This document shows, piece after piece, positions 44,004-55,492 of a DNA stretch of 64,000 nucleotides. The stretch covers positions 1,313,459-1,377,458 of the forward strand of contig OOIN01000008.1 in the NCBI GenBank assembly GCA_900323505.1, in the 5' to 3' direction. The notes under the pieces are model-generated. The model did not search any database and was not told where the DNA came from. It saw only the letters and a list, made by a program, of their open reading frames with translations. The position numbers and the translations under genes were made by a program. The first letter of the stretch is position 1; the number at the start of each line of letters is the position of its first letter. Origin of the DNA: Ustilago trichophora. Taxonomy: Eukaryota > Basidiomycota > Ustilaginomycetes > Ustilaginales > Ustilaginaceae.

Positions 44004-44454
44004 CTGTAGCAGGCAACTTTGCTTTCTTTCCCTTTACCTCATGTGAACTTGTGTACCTATTGACTTCGTCAAGTTAAAATCACCACGTCAGCAGCAAGGC
44101 TTCGCGAACAGCTCGCCGTCGTGGAGACGCAGTGATAGAAGCAGACATCGAAGCTTTCAAAATGATGGAATGCTGCTCTGTTGTTTTCGGAGAAAAAATG
44201 ATCCGTTGTGCCTGCGTGATGTCGCTGGAGTGCATGCACCGCCTCCTCCACACCTTTCGCCAAAACTCGACGCTTGGCATTTGCTCTAGTCACTTAACCT
44301 TGATTGCTCGTGAGGTGTTCTGGATGCAATCTGCTGAGTCGCGTCATGATCTTGTTCTTGACTTTCTTCTATCATCTTCCCACATTTCATTCTCTCGCAT
44401 CACTGGCGCAACTAGGATCGCTCTTGGTCGTCGTCGGAGGGTCCGTCAGCTGTC
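44004..44454. other. Intergenic region before BZZ1
   Basis: No gene seen. Its right half is C+T rich, consistent with promoter and leader of the downstream gene. Confidence 0.55.
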
Positions 44455-46566
44455 ATGAGCGACATTGCTATCAATTTTGGCCATCAGCTGCCGGATCAAC
44501 TGCCAACGATCGCAGCGGCACTCTCTGCACAGCTCTCACTCGAGAACGATGTCGCCTCCTTCCTGGCTGAGCGAGCCGCACTAGAACGCGATCATGCCGC
44601 CAAGCTCCAGACACTCGTTCGCAAGTATCGCGAAAAGAAGGCTAAACGAGACCAGGACATTTCGGTTGGTCCTAACCCGACTGTCGAGTGGAAGCATGCC
44701 CAGTCCACACTCGCGACCCACATCACAGACCTTTACTCGACCCACGATGCCAGCGCTGCCGATCACAACAATCTTGCATCCACGCTCGACAGCCTTTCCA
44801 ACAAGATGATCGCAAGCACCAAGCTCAGGGAAGACCTGCGGAAGAAGCATACTTCCTATGCTAACAGACTTCTCTCGGATCGAGAAAAGGTTTACTCGGA
44901 CAAGGACAAGGCCAAATCCAAGTACGACGAGCTCTGCCATGAGCTTGACTCACATCGTCAGAAGCGGGACAAGGCAGAAGCTGGGGATCGACACGCAGAC
45001 CGGGCCGCAAAGGCCTTCCAGTCTGCCGAGATGGACATGTGGAATGGCAAGAATATCTACCTTATCCAAATCGCTGTTTCCAACAGTGCCAAGCAGCGAT
45101 TCTACCGTAGCGACCTTCCCTCCATTCAGAACAGCATACAGTCCCTCTGGACCTTATCCACGCTCCTCTTTGCCGCTTCGACGGCAAAGGCACAATCCAC
45201 TGTTGCAGCACATTATGAGCTCGTGGCCAAGAAGCACCGGGAGCTCGAGACAGAGGCATCCGACGTTGACCCGACTCGAGACCAGAAGCTCTTTGCCGAA
45301 CACAACCAGCAGCGGTGGCAAGAGCCATCTGGATGGTCTTTCGAGCCCTGTGTGGGCTTTTTTGACACAGCCGAAATGTCGACCGAACCTTCTGCTGTCA
45401 CATTCCTGCAAAACCGCCTCATCCGTTGCAGGAACCGTATTGCCGAGCTCGAACCGCTAGCCGACGCAAAGTCCCATGAGGTGGACGGGCTCCGGAATCT
45501 GCGCGACGCTTACCAAGAGCAACTAGATCTTGGCAACCCGGACGAAGTCATGGACAACCTCTTTGAAGCCATGCGCACTCTCTTCGGCTTTGAGATCGAA
45601 CTGCACAACCTGCACGCTGAAGTTGACACCATTGTCGCCAACATCGGTGCGAATCATGGCGAAGCGAGACCCCACCGCTTCAAGCCTGCTTCCTTTGGTA
45701 TTCCCACGACATGCCACTTTTGCGGGGACAAGATCTGGGGCCTGGCTAAACAAGGATCGGTGTGCAAGCCATGTGGATACACGGTGCATCAGAAGTGTGA
45801 GATGAAGGTGCCGGCAGAGTGTAAAGCTGCTCCCGGAAGCGGTGTGGCCGCCGGCGCGGAAAACATGCGTTCATCTGGGACGTTCAGCAGATCTAATCGC
45901 TCAAGCGCAATCATTGCTGGCGACAAAGTGGACCGAAGCAATACTTCTTCTGCTATGGCATCGCCTTCCTCACCCGCGCCTCGAGCAAATCAGCTAGACC
46001 ACGCGACTAGCAGCGCGACACAGGGTCCCACAGGCCAGGTCATATACAGCTTTGATGCCTCGAGTCCCTTTGAGCTGAGTGTGACCGAAGGAGAGCAGGT
46101 AGAGCTGCTCGAAGACGATCTGGATGGCACTGGATGGATCAAGGTTCGTGCTGCGGCAGGCAGGGAGGGCCTCGTACCGACATCATATTGCGTATTCGAA
46201 AACGGAAGCGAAAAGGCAGCATCTACGACGGTAGTGCAGGACACAGGATACAATAGTGGTGGCGGTGGGAGTGGTGGTGGAGCGGTTCAAGGATGCGGTC
46301 AGTTTGTCAAGGCGTTGTATGATTACGCAGCGCAAGGCGACGACGAACATTCTCTCTCCGTGGGCGAGCAGGTCGAGCTCACTGCGACTGGGTTCAGCTA
46401 TGCAGATGGGTATGTAGTCGTTGCCCAACACGCAATACTAACAGTGGTAATTCGGCGAAGCTGACCACCCTCTTCTTTTCTCTGGCTTTCTCATGACAGC
46501 TGGTGTGAAGGCGTCAAAGATGGCCGCACAGGTATCATCCCGTCAAATTATGTCGAGCAGATCTAA
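44455..46566 (+). CDS. BZZ1: F-BAR / C1 / double SH3 protein Bzz1
   Basis: Two exons, 44455..46409 and 46500..46566, give 673 residues; the second exon completes the last SH3 domain (GWCEGVKDGRTGIIPSNYVE). Domains in order: F-BAR with coiled coils at about 1-310 (FLAERAALERDHAAKLQ), a C1 zinc-binding domain at about 407-456 (HRFKPASFGIPTTCHFCGDK, with all the His/Cys ligands), SH3 at about 528-580 and SH3 at about 616-673. A Gly/Ser linker separates the two SH3 domains. Bzz1 bends membrane and recruits WASP/Las17 and type I myosin to drive actin polymerisation at endocytic sites. It ends 89 bases from the convergent FHA-protein gene. Confidence 0.95.
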
Positions 46567-46655
46567 TCTCGAATCGACACCCGAAGCGCTTTACAGTCCC
46601 CGAATGCAGCAACCGTTCAGCAAAAATCGCTTATACCCATGACTAGCCCCCTGAT

Positions 46656-47813
46656 CTAGGAAGATGTTTCATCGAGCAGAACATATTCCCTCGTGCTAGC
46701 GCCGAAAGTGAGGGTATCGCCGGTCCTAAGCTGGTAGTATCTCGAAGTAGGGATCTCGGTGTCGTTGACATAGGAGCCGTTGCTCGATTCCAGATCTATC
46801 AAGAAGGGCCTGTTTGCAAACGACAAGAAAAGGTCAGCAAAACGGCTCAACTTGTTGAAATAGTGAGAGGGTGCATCCACTCACTGAATCCGCTTTTTCT
46901 TGTCCCCAAACTCGTTGGTGGTGACTGTCTGGCGAAACTGGACCACGGCATGCTGCTTGGAACACGACTCATGGTCGAGCGGGATGTCCACCACCGTCCT
47001 ATCTCGACCGAGCAGGTACGCAGACTGAGCGCCGAGATGGAGTACCTCTTGGTCCTTTCCGTCCTTAAAGCAGTACAAGCGCCAGGGAGATTTAGGTTTG
47101 CGCGCTTCAGGTGGCTCGTGGTACTTGAGCGCAACACCGTTGACAGTGTTGGATTCGGCAGCAAGCAAGCCCGAGGGGGCAAAGTTGGGGGTGTCGTTTT
47201 CGATGTCCTCTTCTGTTCCGGGCTCGGGCAGAGATGGCGGCGAAGATATGTTTCGTGAAGCTGGAGGATGAGTGCTGGAGTTGGAAGCGGTCGGGAGAGG
47301 GGAGCGGGAGCGGGAGCGAGATCGTGAGCGGAGGCAGGGAGACAGCTTGTGGTCACGAGAAGAGCTTTCGCCTGATGGATTGTCGGCGTGATTGCGTCGA
47401 GTTGACTTTGATGAGCGATGATGCCTGTGTGAGCGGTGCTTTCCATCTCTACGGCTTGAGCCTTCCCTGGACGATCGATGTCGATCATCGTTATGATTCC
47501 TTGTTCGCCGTCTCTCATCTCGCTCATGTTCGTCACGATGTCGCTTCGAGCTGGATTTCGATGTGTAACTTTCCTCGACATACCTTTGTCGGCGAAGCGA
47601 GCCGGGGGCCTTGGTGTCACTATCTCGAGCGCGGCTTGGCCGTTGCCTGGGACTGTCTCGATCACGAGATTCTCGACGCGAGTGGGATCGCCTATCGCGG
47701 TGCTCGTCTGTTTCACGCTGGCTGCCGAACCTAGCGCTCGAAGTGGCTTGATCGCTGGTTTGAGCATCACCTCTTGAGGCGTTCTGCTTTGCTGCTGTGT
47801 CTGACATGGCCAT
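46656..47813 (-). CDS. FHA-domain RNA-splicing/retention protein (SNIP1/Pml1-like)
   Basis: Two exons, 47813..46885 and 46809..46656, give 360 residues; the donor is GTGAGT and the acceptor GCAAACAG. Residues 1-190 are an Arg/Ser/His/Asp-rich region with SR and RSRSRSRS runs. The FHA domain covers about 238-355: KSPWRLYCFKDGKDQE, LLGRDRTVVDIPLDHESCSK, QHAVVQFR, then IDLESSNGSYVND and RYYQLRTGDTLTFG, matching SNIP1 and the yeast Pml1 subunit of the RES complex, which helps splicing and retains unspliced transcripts in the nucleus. The phosphopeptide-binding residues Gly, Arg, Ser, His and Asn-Gly are intact. Two ATGs two codons apart (47813, 47807) could serve as start. Confidence 0.88.
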
Positions 47814-48659
47814 GTGCGAGCCAAAGACGTTGAAGCGTCGCCAAAGCGGAGAAAAGCAGGAGGGTCAAACTTGCATTCGCCAGAAACCAAACATGTGGAG
47901 CTGATCGCCGAGTCCCGAATCAGCAACTTTGGACTTAGTCAGTCGTGTTTGATCTTCACATAGAACAGTCTACAGTACTGGAGAACGGATGATCGCGGAA
48001 TGCCACCAGACTTGGATCTAACAAATTGCACAAACGGGCGGAAGTGTCGGCAGGAAACGGCGGGGCAAGTGCGATGAGCAGCTTGTTATGTCAGCCAGAG
48101 CGGAAAGAAATTTCCCCACTTTGCGTATTTCTGCTGCCTGGCGCGTCCGAAATTACAATTTTTGGCTTTGAAATCGACTCGACTCTGATTGGACCTCGAG
48201 TTGCTTTTCTGAGGAGTGCTGGTCTGTAAGCACCAATTTGTGACACACTAGACAGGCAGCTTCCACTGTATCCCCTCTCGACTTGCCACTTTGTGTCTCA
48301 TTTGAAAAAAAAAAAAAAAAGAAAGCCGATACAGGCCGACTACAGAGGAGCGACGTGTTTTGGTAATCAGTCGGTGCACAGCGCAGAGTGCGACTTCAGT
48401 AACTTAATCCATCACAGAGTGGTTTCGGTCAGTCTCTGTGGACAGTACAGTAGCTCCCCGCACGAGGAATTAGCAATTGCCATCCTTGAGCGACCACGAA
48501 CGGAGCGTCTGCGCGCAAGCCAGCCAGCCAGCCCAGCCAGCCAGCCAGCCAGCCAGCCGACTTAACCATTCGCGGCAACGCTACCTATCCCTTTTGCTAC
48601 CACCATCTTCGTATCCACACCTACACATCTCATCACACATACATACATTGATCGCAAAC
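47814..48659. other. Divergent promoter region with A and CAGC tracts
   Basis: No gene supported. It holds an A16 tract (48305-48320) and a CAGC/CCAG tetramer run (48519-48558) close to the SDH2 start. Confidence 0.6.
48519..48558. repeat. (CAGC)n tetranucleotide repeat in the SDH2 leader
   Basis: About nine to ten CAGC units with one CCAGC slip, 100-140 bases before the SDH2 start codon. Confidence 0.85.
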
Positions 48660-49550
48660 ATGTCGCTATTCAACGTCAGCAGCGGTCTTCGCGCCGCCCT
48701 GCGACCCTCCATCGCCAGCTCTTCCCGTGTTGCCGCCTTCTCCACAACCGCCGCTGCCCGTCTCGCCACGCCCACCACCGATGCCAACGTCGGCAGCTCC
48801 GGCAAGCCTCAGCACCTGAAGCAGTTCAAGATCTACCGATGGAACCCCGACAAGCCCTCTGAGAAGCCTCGTCTCCAGTCTTACACCCTCGACCTCAACC
48901 AGACTGGTCCAATGGTGCTCGACGCTTTGATTAAAATCAAGAACGAGATCGACCCTTCGCTCACCTTCCGTCGTTCGTGCCGTGAAGGTATCTGCGGTTC
49001 GTGCGCCATGAACATTGACGGCGTCAACACCCTTGCATGCCTCTGCCGAATCGACAAGCAGAACGACACCAAGATCTACCCTCTTCCACACATGTACATT
49101 GTCAAGGACCTCGTCCCTGACCTTACCCAGTTCTACAAGCAGTACCGATCCATCGAGCCTTTCCTCAAGTCCAACAACACCCCTGCCGAGAGCGAGCACC
49201 TTCAGTCGCCCGAGGAGCGTCGCCGCCTCGACGGTCTCTACGAGTGCATTCTCTGCGCTTGCTGCTCCACATCCTGCCCCTCGTACTGGTGGAACCAGGA
49301 CGAGTACCTCGGCCCTGCCGTCCTCATGCAGGCCTACCGCTGGATGGCCGACTCGCGTGACGACTTTGGTGAGGAGCGAAGACAGAAGCTCGAAAACACT
49401 TTCTCGCTCTACCGTTGCCACACCATCATGAACTGCTCCAGGACCTGCCCCAAGAATCTCAACCCCGGTAAGGCCATCGCTCAGATTAAGAAGGACATGG
49501 CCGTAGGCGCCCCCAAGGCTGCTGACCGACCCATCATGGCCTCGTCGTAA
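48660..49550 (+). CDS. SDH2: Succinate dehydrogenase iron-sulfur subunit, complex II
   Basis: One exon, 296 residues. The N-terminus (1-35) is a mitochondrial presequence rich in Arg, Ser and Ala. The [2Fe-2S] ligands are C107, C112, C115 and C127; the [4Fe-4S] and [3Fe-4S] ligands lie in [16 protein letters not shown] (from C196) and [13 protein letters not shown] (C253, C259, C263). The protein carries electrons from the flavin subunit to ubiquinone in the inner membrane. His254, in YRCHTIMNC, corresponds to the residue whose change to Leu gives carboxin resistance in Ustilago; here it is His (CAC), the sensitive form. The Pro and Trp of the quinone site (SCPSYWW) are intact. Confidence 0.97.
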   Translation: MSLFNVSSGLRAALRPSIASSSRVAAFSTTAAARLATPTTDANVGSSGKPQHLKQFKIYRWNPDKPSEKPRLQSYTLDLNQTGPMVLDALIKIKNEIDPSLTFRRSCREGICGSCAMNIDGVNTLACLCRIDKQNDTKIYPLPHMYIVKDLVPDLTQFYKQYRSIEPFLKSNNTPAESEHLQSPEERRRLDGLYECILCACCSTSCPSYWWNQDEYLGPAVLMQAYRWMADSRDDFGEERRQKLENTFSLYRCHTIMNCSRTCPKNLNPGKAIAQIKKDMAVGAPKAADRPIMASS

Positions 49551-50845
49551 GAAGCGAGCCATCGTCCAAGTCAATCCACCTCACTTTGCTTTCGACATTG
49601 TTTCCTTCTTTCAATCCAAGTATTCGCATTTTACGGAGCATGTGTATTGTGCCTTTCTGGTGTTTTTTTGTCCCCCTTTTGACTCGAGTGCAGCCTTGGC
49701 ATAGGCTCCAACACAGCGTGATTTGAGAGCGGTCCTGAATGCAGCATACCACCCTAGCCGACCGAAGTGTACACCGTTTCAGGCACTCCTGCATCCGTGC
49801 CCTCAGTACATTGAGGTTGCAAACCCTTCATTAAGAGAGACAAATGGAAGAGAGTGGTTCCAAATGGTCGTCTGGTTGTGAGCCCAGTGCAGGTGGACAG
49901 TGCGAGACGGAGTCGGACATGTTGATGCCAAGTCGTTTGCACATCGGTTGGGTCCAGTTGGTGTCCTGTGTGCAACATAACAACCGGACTTTCCTTCAAC
50001 TACTTGGAGTAGGACGTACAGTTAGCGGGAACGTGGCGCCTAAGAGCAAATCGCCGATTCAGACTGGCGATTCAGGTGCTGGCATGCCATGGGTGCTTCG
50101 TTGTCGATCCTGTTGGAACGGCTGCTGTGTCTCATCGGTGTACATTATGTCTGTGATCAGTACTATTACTGTCCGCTTACACGCCTGCCCAAGTGTGCTG
50201 CTGTGCCTTGCGCCTTCCGAAACTTTGGACAAGCTTGATCAGAGAAACTCGAATCCGACGACGAGCACCGGTGACTGCCAGGCCCCCTGACGACTTGGTT
50301 CTCCAATTCGCTTGCGCTTCTGACTCAAGACTGTGGTACTGTGCTCCATGTCCATTGTCCATATGTTTTCCAGTGTATCTCAGCTGGCCCAGATGTTATC
50401 CGCCCGAAACATCCTAGTACCTGACGCAGGCTTACTCCGCACCCCAAACTCGAGATCTAGAATGCCACCGACAAAAGCCAGTTCACGGTGCAGCATCACG
50501 CATCAGCAACCAGAGCACCGAAACTTATTCAAATCCAACTCGCATCGAGCATAGCATGCGCATTTGTTACCAATGGCTCGGTCGAGTTATTAACGGCTAG
50601 CTGAGAACGAAAAGGTCCGCAAAGCACAACCGGTGAGGACGTCAAAATCTTTGGTTCAAGCTGTCACAGCAAATTCCGAATTCCGAACCGCTCCACTTCT
50701 TTTGCGAACGTGTGACATTCTGCCACTTCTTCTGTTGACCCTTCCCTTCTTCTTATACAAGAACTTTGATTACGGTCGTGATCATCGTACGAACCCGGCA
50801 GCCCACTATCTGATAGATAGGATCTCAAGAAATTTTCCATCAAAG
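49551..50845. other. Intergenic region, no gene supported
   Basis: 1.3 kb. A plus-strand frame at 49844-50290 (148 codons) has no recognisable features. An ATCTGATAG near 50809 is one base off the iron-type GATA consensus. I see nothing else. Confidence 0.5.
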
Positions 50846-52840
50846 ATGGCGCCCAAACGCATGCCCAAGGTCACGAGCCTTTCTTCCTCCTCCACTTCGT
50901 CCACCAGTACTTCTGCCCCCTCGAGCCGAGGGCGCAATGCCAATCCGTTCGGACCTGTGGATCCAAACAGCTATGACGATTACGATGAAGCGATGCAGGA
51001 TGGTGTAGAGCTCGAAGAAAAGGGAGAGCGCTTTCAATTCGGGCTCAAAGCTCAACGCTTCTACGTGCAAGCGGGAACTCTCTACAGCAGGGCAGGGCAC
51101 CTCGCTGGTAGGAATGTAGAGCGACGAGCTGACGCCTTGTACAACGCATCAAGAGTCCACTTTTTGCTGGCATCTCAATTCGCCTTGCCACCCGAGAATC
51201 TACAGATCTTCGTCGAAGCCATCACGACCGCGCAAGAAGCAGTGAGACTTGCCCCGCCGCTTGTCCCCGCAGGTTCGTCAAAAGGCGCCTTACCAAATCC
51301 TTTCACATTGGACACCATGACCCACCTTGCTACCTCGATGCAAACGCTTGCTGAGGCAGTGGATGAGCTCGGATGGCCACAAGGACTCCAGCCTCCACCT
51401 CTATCTCTGGACGGGTCTGGCCACGGACCGACGCCCATATTGCTGTGGCAAGCGGCGGTGGGGCTCTTTCAGCAGGTCGCAGACGGGCAAGACACCATTA
51501 TACAAGATCAAATGATTGAAGAAGACGCAGTCGAAGCGCCATCCGAAGGGAGTGGGGAACCAACAAACGACGCCACCCTGGACGATAGCGAGCTTGCAAG
51601 CGCTGACGAAGGCGGAGATGTGTTCGGGTACACGTCCTCGCTAGTCACACCTGCGTCGTTGATGGAGACGCTTCTTTCGCTACTAGCTTGCTTCACTTCG
51701 CTGGTAGAAGCTTCTTCCACCATCGAGGAGATTCAGAACTATAGCGCTGCAGTGGAGCGCATCGTTGCAAAGGCGCAAAATCTGGTCTCGGAATCGGAAG
51801 CAGCAGCAACTCTCCCCGCCATCAGCAATAATGCGGCTCAGGCTTCCTCGGAAATGGCAGCAAGGTGGGAAGAGGTCCAGCGTTCTTCATTGGCATTGCG
51901 AGTGGCATGCCTTGGCAAAAGCATCGATTTTGGCTCTGGAGCAGCGCATATCAGAGCTGATGTAGAGGCGGCAATGCAGACCGTCAACGACTGGGCCTCT
52001 CGATTGGCAGCGCCAGCCGGTGGCAGTGAAGCGTTACGTGGACGCAAGGACGCAGACGTTGCCCAGCTATGCGATGTAGCTGAAGCTGGTCAGAGCCTTT
52101 GCAAGCTTTCCCTCCGACTGGAACCAGCCCAAGCGGGCGTCGCATCGATCTGGGTCCTGGCTACGGCGAGCACCAAGTTGTTTTCGCAAGCATTGGCTGC
52201 GCTCGACACTTCGGCAGCAGGTGGAGGCACCGCAGCAGTATTGGGACAAGCCAATACCTCGACACCCACCTCCCGTGCACGATGTCGTATTCTGCTAGCG
52301 CTCTCGAGCCTATCCATCTTCCGTTCCCATCCCGTTTTCGAGGCTGCTGGCATTGCGGGGGCAAAGGGTACGCGCACCAAGCTTATCGACAACGCCCGGC
52401 TGTACGCGCGCAAGGCCGTCACCGAAATTGGGCTTGTGTGGATCCTGCGACCACCTCCAGCACAGGCGCAGACATCAGCGATGCTTCCACCTCCTGGCGG
52501 CTGGGAGAGCTTATCGCTAGAGTCGGAGGCCGCTTTCCATCTGCTTCGTGCTCTGCTGATCCGGGCAAATGTCCATGTTCCAGGCGCAGCAGACGCCAAT
52601 GCGGCTACCGAGATGGAGAGCGAGCTAAACAACCTCGCACAGCATGTCGTGCGGCTGCGACAAAGACCTGTTCAGGTCGGCGCTACACCCGCTTCTGCTT
52701 CGATTCAGCTGGCCGAATGGCTGTACACTCAAGGCGTCAAGTCCTTTGTTGATGGCATCGTCGATGAAAACGGGCGGAACATCGTCCATGATGAGATTGC
52801 CTGGTGGGAGAAGCTTTTCTCAATCCAGCTTGCCAAGTGA
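50846..52840 (+). CDS. Unidentified TPR-like helical protein
   Basis: One exon, 664 residues from the ATG at 50846 (MAPKRMPKVTSLS); the frame is open upstream but without an ATG. After a Ser/Thr-rich N-terminus comes an acidic stretch (DPNSYDDYDEAMQDGVELEE) and helical repeats with TPR-like spacing of Ala, Gly and aromatic residues (FQFGLKAQRFYVQAGTLYSR, RADALYNASRVHFLLA, ITTAQEAVRLAPP). The middle contains an acidic Glu/Asp-rich loop (about 220-255). The C-terminal half is Ala-rich and helical (GVASIWVLATASTKLFSQAL). I do not recognise the orthologue. It converges with RPT6 over 228 bases. Confidence 0.75.
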   Translation: MAPKRMPKVTSLSSSSTSSTSTSAPSSRGRNANPFGPVDPNSYDDYDEAMQDGVELEEKGERFQFGLKAQRFYVQAGTLYSRAGHLAGRNVERRADALYNASRVHFLLASQFALPPENLQIFVEAITTAQEAVRLAPPLVPAGSSKGALPNPFTLDTMTHLATSMQTLAEAVDELGWPQGLQPPPLSLDGSGHGPTPILLWQAAVGLFQQVADGQDTIIQDQMIEEDAVEAPSEGSGEPTNDATLDDSELASADEGGDVFGYTSSLVTPASLMETLLSLLACFTSLVEASSTIEEIQNYSAAVERIVAKAQNLVSESEAAATLPAISNNAAQASSEMAARWEEVQRSSLALRVACLGKSIDFGSGAAHIRADVEAAMQTVNDWASRLAAPAGGSEALRGRKDADVAQLCDVAEAGQSLCKLSLRLEPAQAGVASIWVLATASTKLFSQALAALDTSAAGGGTAAVLGQANTSTPTSRARCRILLALSSLSIFRSHPVFEAAGIAGAKGTRTKLIDNARLYARKAVTEIGLVWILRPPPAQAQTSAMLPPPGGWESLSLESEAAFHLLRALLIRANVHVPGAADANAATEMESELNNLAQHVVRLRQRPVQVGATPASASIQLAEWLYTQGVKSFVDGIVDENGRNIVHDEIAWWEKLFSIQLAK

Positions 52841-53068
52841 GGCAAGGCCGAGAGCGAGATTGTCACAGCGTGCAAATGATGAATCCAAGAGCGAGGAAAG
52901 CAAAGTGATGCGCGATTGAGTGAGATTGCCGTGAACGGTTGGTGGTACATGTATGCAAAAGAAAAGGAGAAAAAAAAAAAGAGATGAAGTGGACAGAGAG
53001 AATGAGAAGGAGGCGTCGCAAAAGCCACGCACTGGTGCGGGATGAAATGCCGAGAAACAAGTTGGCGA

Positions 53069-54343
53069 TCAAGTGAAGAGCTTGTTGACCGAGGTCTCGG
53101 AAGAAGCCTGGGCACGGAGTACTTTTGCGATAGCGAGCTCAAAGTCTTCGTGCGAGACGTGCTGACGACGTTCTCTCAAGGCGTACATGCCGGCTTCGGT
53201 GCAGATACCTCGAACCTCGGCACCGGAGCACTGACCCATCTTCTCTGCGAGCGCGCGGAGGTTGATGCCTCGTTGCAACGACATCTTTCGGCTGTGGATT
53301 CGGAGAATCGAGACACGAGCTTCGGGTCCCGGAGGAGGGAACTCGATCTTGCGGTCGATACGACCAGGGCGCAGCAAAGCCGAGTCGAGGATGTCGATAC
53401 GGTTGGTGGCCATGATGACCTTGATGTTCTTTGTGCCCTCGAATCCATCGAGCTGGTTGAGAAGCTCAAGCATGGTACGCTGGACTTCCGAGTCACCTCC
53501 ACCAGAACCACTCTCGCCTCGAGAGGAGCCGATGCTGTCAATTTCGTCCATAAAGATGATGGAAGGCGCATGCTCTCGGGCCATGACGAAGAGCTCTCGG
53601 ACCATGCGCGAACCTTCACCGATGTACTTTTGTACAAGCTCGGAACCGGAGACTCGAATGAAGCGGCAGTCGGTGTGGTGGGCGACGGCTCGGGCGAGCA
53701 AGGTCTTACCGGTACCAGGAGGGCCATAGAGGAGGACACCCTTGGGTTGCGCAATACCGAGAGATTCGAAGAGTTCTGGGTGCTTGACAGGAAGCTCGAT
53801 GACCTCCTTGATCTCCTTGATTTGACGGTCGAGACCACCGACCATCTCGTAGGTCGAGTCGGGAACCTTTTCGACCATCATGAGCGAGACGAGCGGATCG
53901 ATCTTGTTGGGGAGCACTTTGTGGAGGGTGTAAGAATCGGAGCGGAGAGCAACACGAAGGGTTGGTGTGAGAGTGGAAACGTCGATGTCGGATGCAATGT
54001 CGACGACGTATTTGCCTTCGGGCTGAACTTTGACGAGGACCTTCTTCTTGCCCATGACTTTGACGACTTCGCCGACGTAGGAGCCAGGCTCCTGAAGAAG
54101 CTGGAGCTCCTCGCGGAGAAGACGAACGCGTGCGTTGAGCGCATTCCTTTGGGCTTCGAGACGGCGGAGATTCTGAGTCTTTTGATTGATGAGGATCTCA
54201 TAGGAACGGATCTTGGATTGGTAGAATGACTGGATGCCGAGTGCGTTGGCGGAAGCTGCTGCGCCGCCAATGTTTGCAAGAGATGTGGCTGGTGCGTGGC
54301 CGGTGGTCGACTCTGCAGTGAATGTTGTGACGGCTGCAGACAT
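53069..54343 (-). CDS. RPT6: 26S proteasome regulatory particle ATPase Rpt6
   Basis: One exon, 424 residues from the ATG at 54343 (MSAAVTTF); the frame opens a little upstream without an ATG. An N-terminal coiled coil (about 40-85) leads to the OB fold ([18 protein letters not shown]) and the AAA+ domain with Walker A GPPGTGKT at 207-214, Walker B IIFMDEID near 263-269, and the second-region homology with [20 protein letters not shown]. The C-terminal helical part ends VNKLFT. The segment [20 protein letters not shown] identifies Rpt6 (human PSMC5). It is one of six ATPases that unfold ubiquitinated substrates. A plus-strand open frame of 395 codons is its mirror and not a gene. Confidence 0.97.
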   Translation of the reverse strand: MSAAVTTFTAESTTGHAPATSLANIGGAAASANALGIQSFYQSKIRSYEILINQKTQNLRRLEAQRNALNARVRLLREELQLLQEPGSYVGEVVKVMGKKKVLVKVQPEGKYVVDIASDIDVSTLTPTLRVALRSDSYTLHKVLPNKIDPLVSLMMVEKVPDSTYEMVGGLDRQIKEIKEVIELPVKHPELFESLGIAQPKGVLLYGPPGTGKTLLARAVAHHTDCRFIRVSGSELVQKYIGEGSRMVRELFVMAREHAPSIIFMDEIDSIGSSRGESGSGGGDSEVQRTMLELLNQLDGFEGTKNIKVIMATNRIDILDSALLRPGRIDRKIEFPPPGPEARVSILRIHSRKMSLQRGINLRALAEKMGQCSGAEVRGICTEAGMYALRERRQHVSHEDFELAIAKVLRAQASSETSVNKLFT

Positions 54344-55492
54344 TGTGATCGATGTGAAGGTGGAGACGCTGTACTTTGTGGGAGAGAACGGCACACGCTG
54401 GAGCTGTCTATGAGCTGATCTTGTGCTTCCCTTAGTGGAATGGATTGGTTCAAGTCAAGAATGACACTGTATCTGTTGCGACTGATTGTGAGCGGGCAGA
54501 GTGGGGAGGGGGTGGGAGCCTAAAATGAGGATTGAGAAGAATGAATGCGATTGTTTGATGGATTGGGGCGTGCTACGATGGCGATACGAGATGTGGTAGG
54601 GGACGAGCAAGGATTGAGTGAATGATGAGCAGTGGTGGTCAAGGGGAGCGCACGCCAAGTGCATCGCTGCGCAGTTGCTCCACTTTCGAGATTCGACGCG
54701 CCACCTTGAAAGCGCGGTTCGATCACTTTTAGCAATTTCAGGGTGTCATATGACGCCGATGTAACATGGCTGCTTCTCGGATTCAGATTTGGCGATGCTG
54801 TCTCATCGAGTGATCTGAACCCCCCGATCTCGAAACAATCTCACAATCGCGCTTTCTCTTATCCACCTGTCTGGTCGGACCCTTGCCGACTTTGCCTCAA
54901 GGCTTCATAGTACATGGCACTTTTTTCAACAACTCTCTCTCGATTCGGCTCGATCCAGCTGTGCAGAGTCGACGAGGCAAGAGGGTGGACTGAGGCTGCG
55001 CAGCCAATGGCAGAGCGTGGAAATGTAATAGTACTGTATTGAACAAGTTACTTTTTTTCTACGTATATTCTTATTATTTTTTATTTTATTTTTTCGCGCT
55101 GCGATTCGGATTTAGAGGCAAAGAACGGCATCAGCACAGCGCCAGATGAGTGTGTCGGTCAGCTCAGCACAAGGCGTGCCAGCCTAGAGTGAAGCGGATC
55201 GAGCGACAACTCCTTCAGCCAGCAGCCACCGAAGGATCGGCGTCATTTTTCCCAGTATAGTTCAGGGTGCAGTTACAAGTATGCTTTTGGTGGCATCACT
55301 CTTACCATCTTCTCCATCACCACCACCACCACCACCATTCCAGCATTCCAGCATTCCAGCATTCCAGCATTCCAGCATTCCAGCATTCCAGCATTCCAGC
55401 ATTCCAGCTCTTCTTCTTGCGCGTCAACCGTAGCAGACGCTCTATCTTTGCCACCACTGCCGCTCGCACCACCTTGCAACGCCAACATAACA
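54344..55492. other. Divergent promoter region of RPT6 and ISA1
   Basis: No gene supported. It contains an A+T-rich patch around 55025-55100, a CAC trinucleotide run (about 55317-55336) and the 8-bp repeat array just before ISA1. Confidence 0.6.
55336..55407. repeat. (CATTCCAG)9 perfect octamer array
   Basis: Nine perfect tandem copies of CATTCCAG, preceded by a CAC run. They lie 86-157 bases before the ISA1 start codon, most likely inside its 5' leader. Confidence 0.95.

Noticed and set aside
46847..47926. 359-codon minus-strand frame overlapping the FHA protein
   Set aside because: It is a second frame of the same Arg/Ser-rich exon; the other frame holds the FHA domain.
48666..49574. 302-codon open frame on the minus strand
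   Set aside because: It is antisense to SDH2, a result of strong third-position bias.
49844..50290. 148-codon plus-strand frame
   Set aside because: Irregular composition, no recognisable feature and no support from splice or promoter signals.
53042..54229. 395-codon open frame on the plus strand
   Set aside because: It is the complement of the RPT6 gene; the minus-strand protein has all AAA+ motifs.
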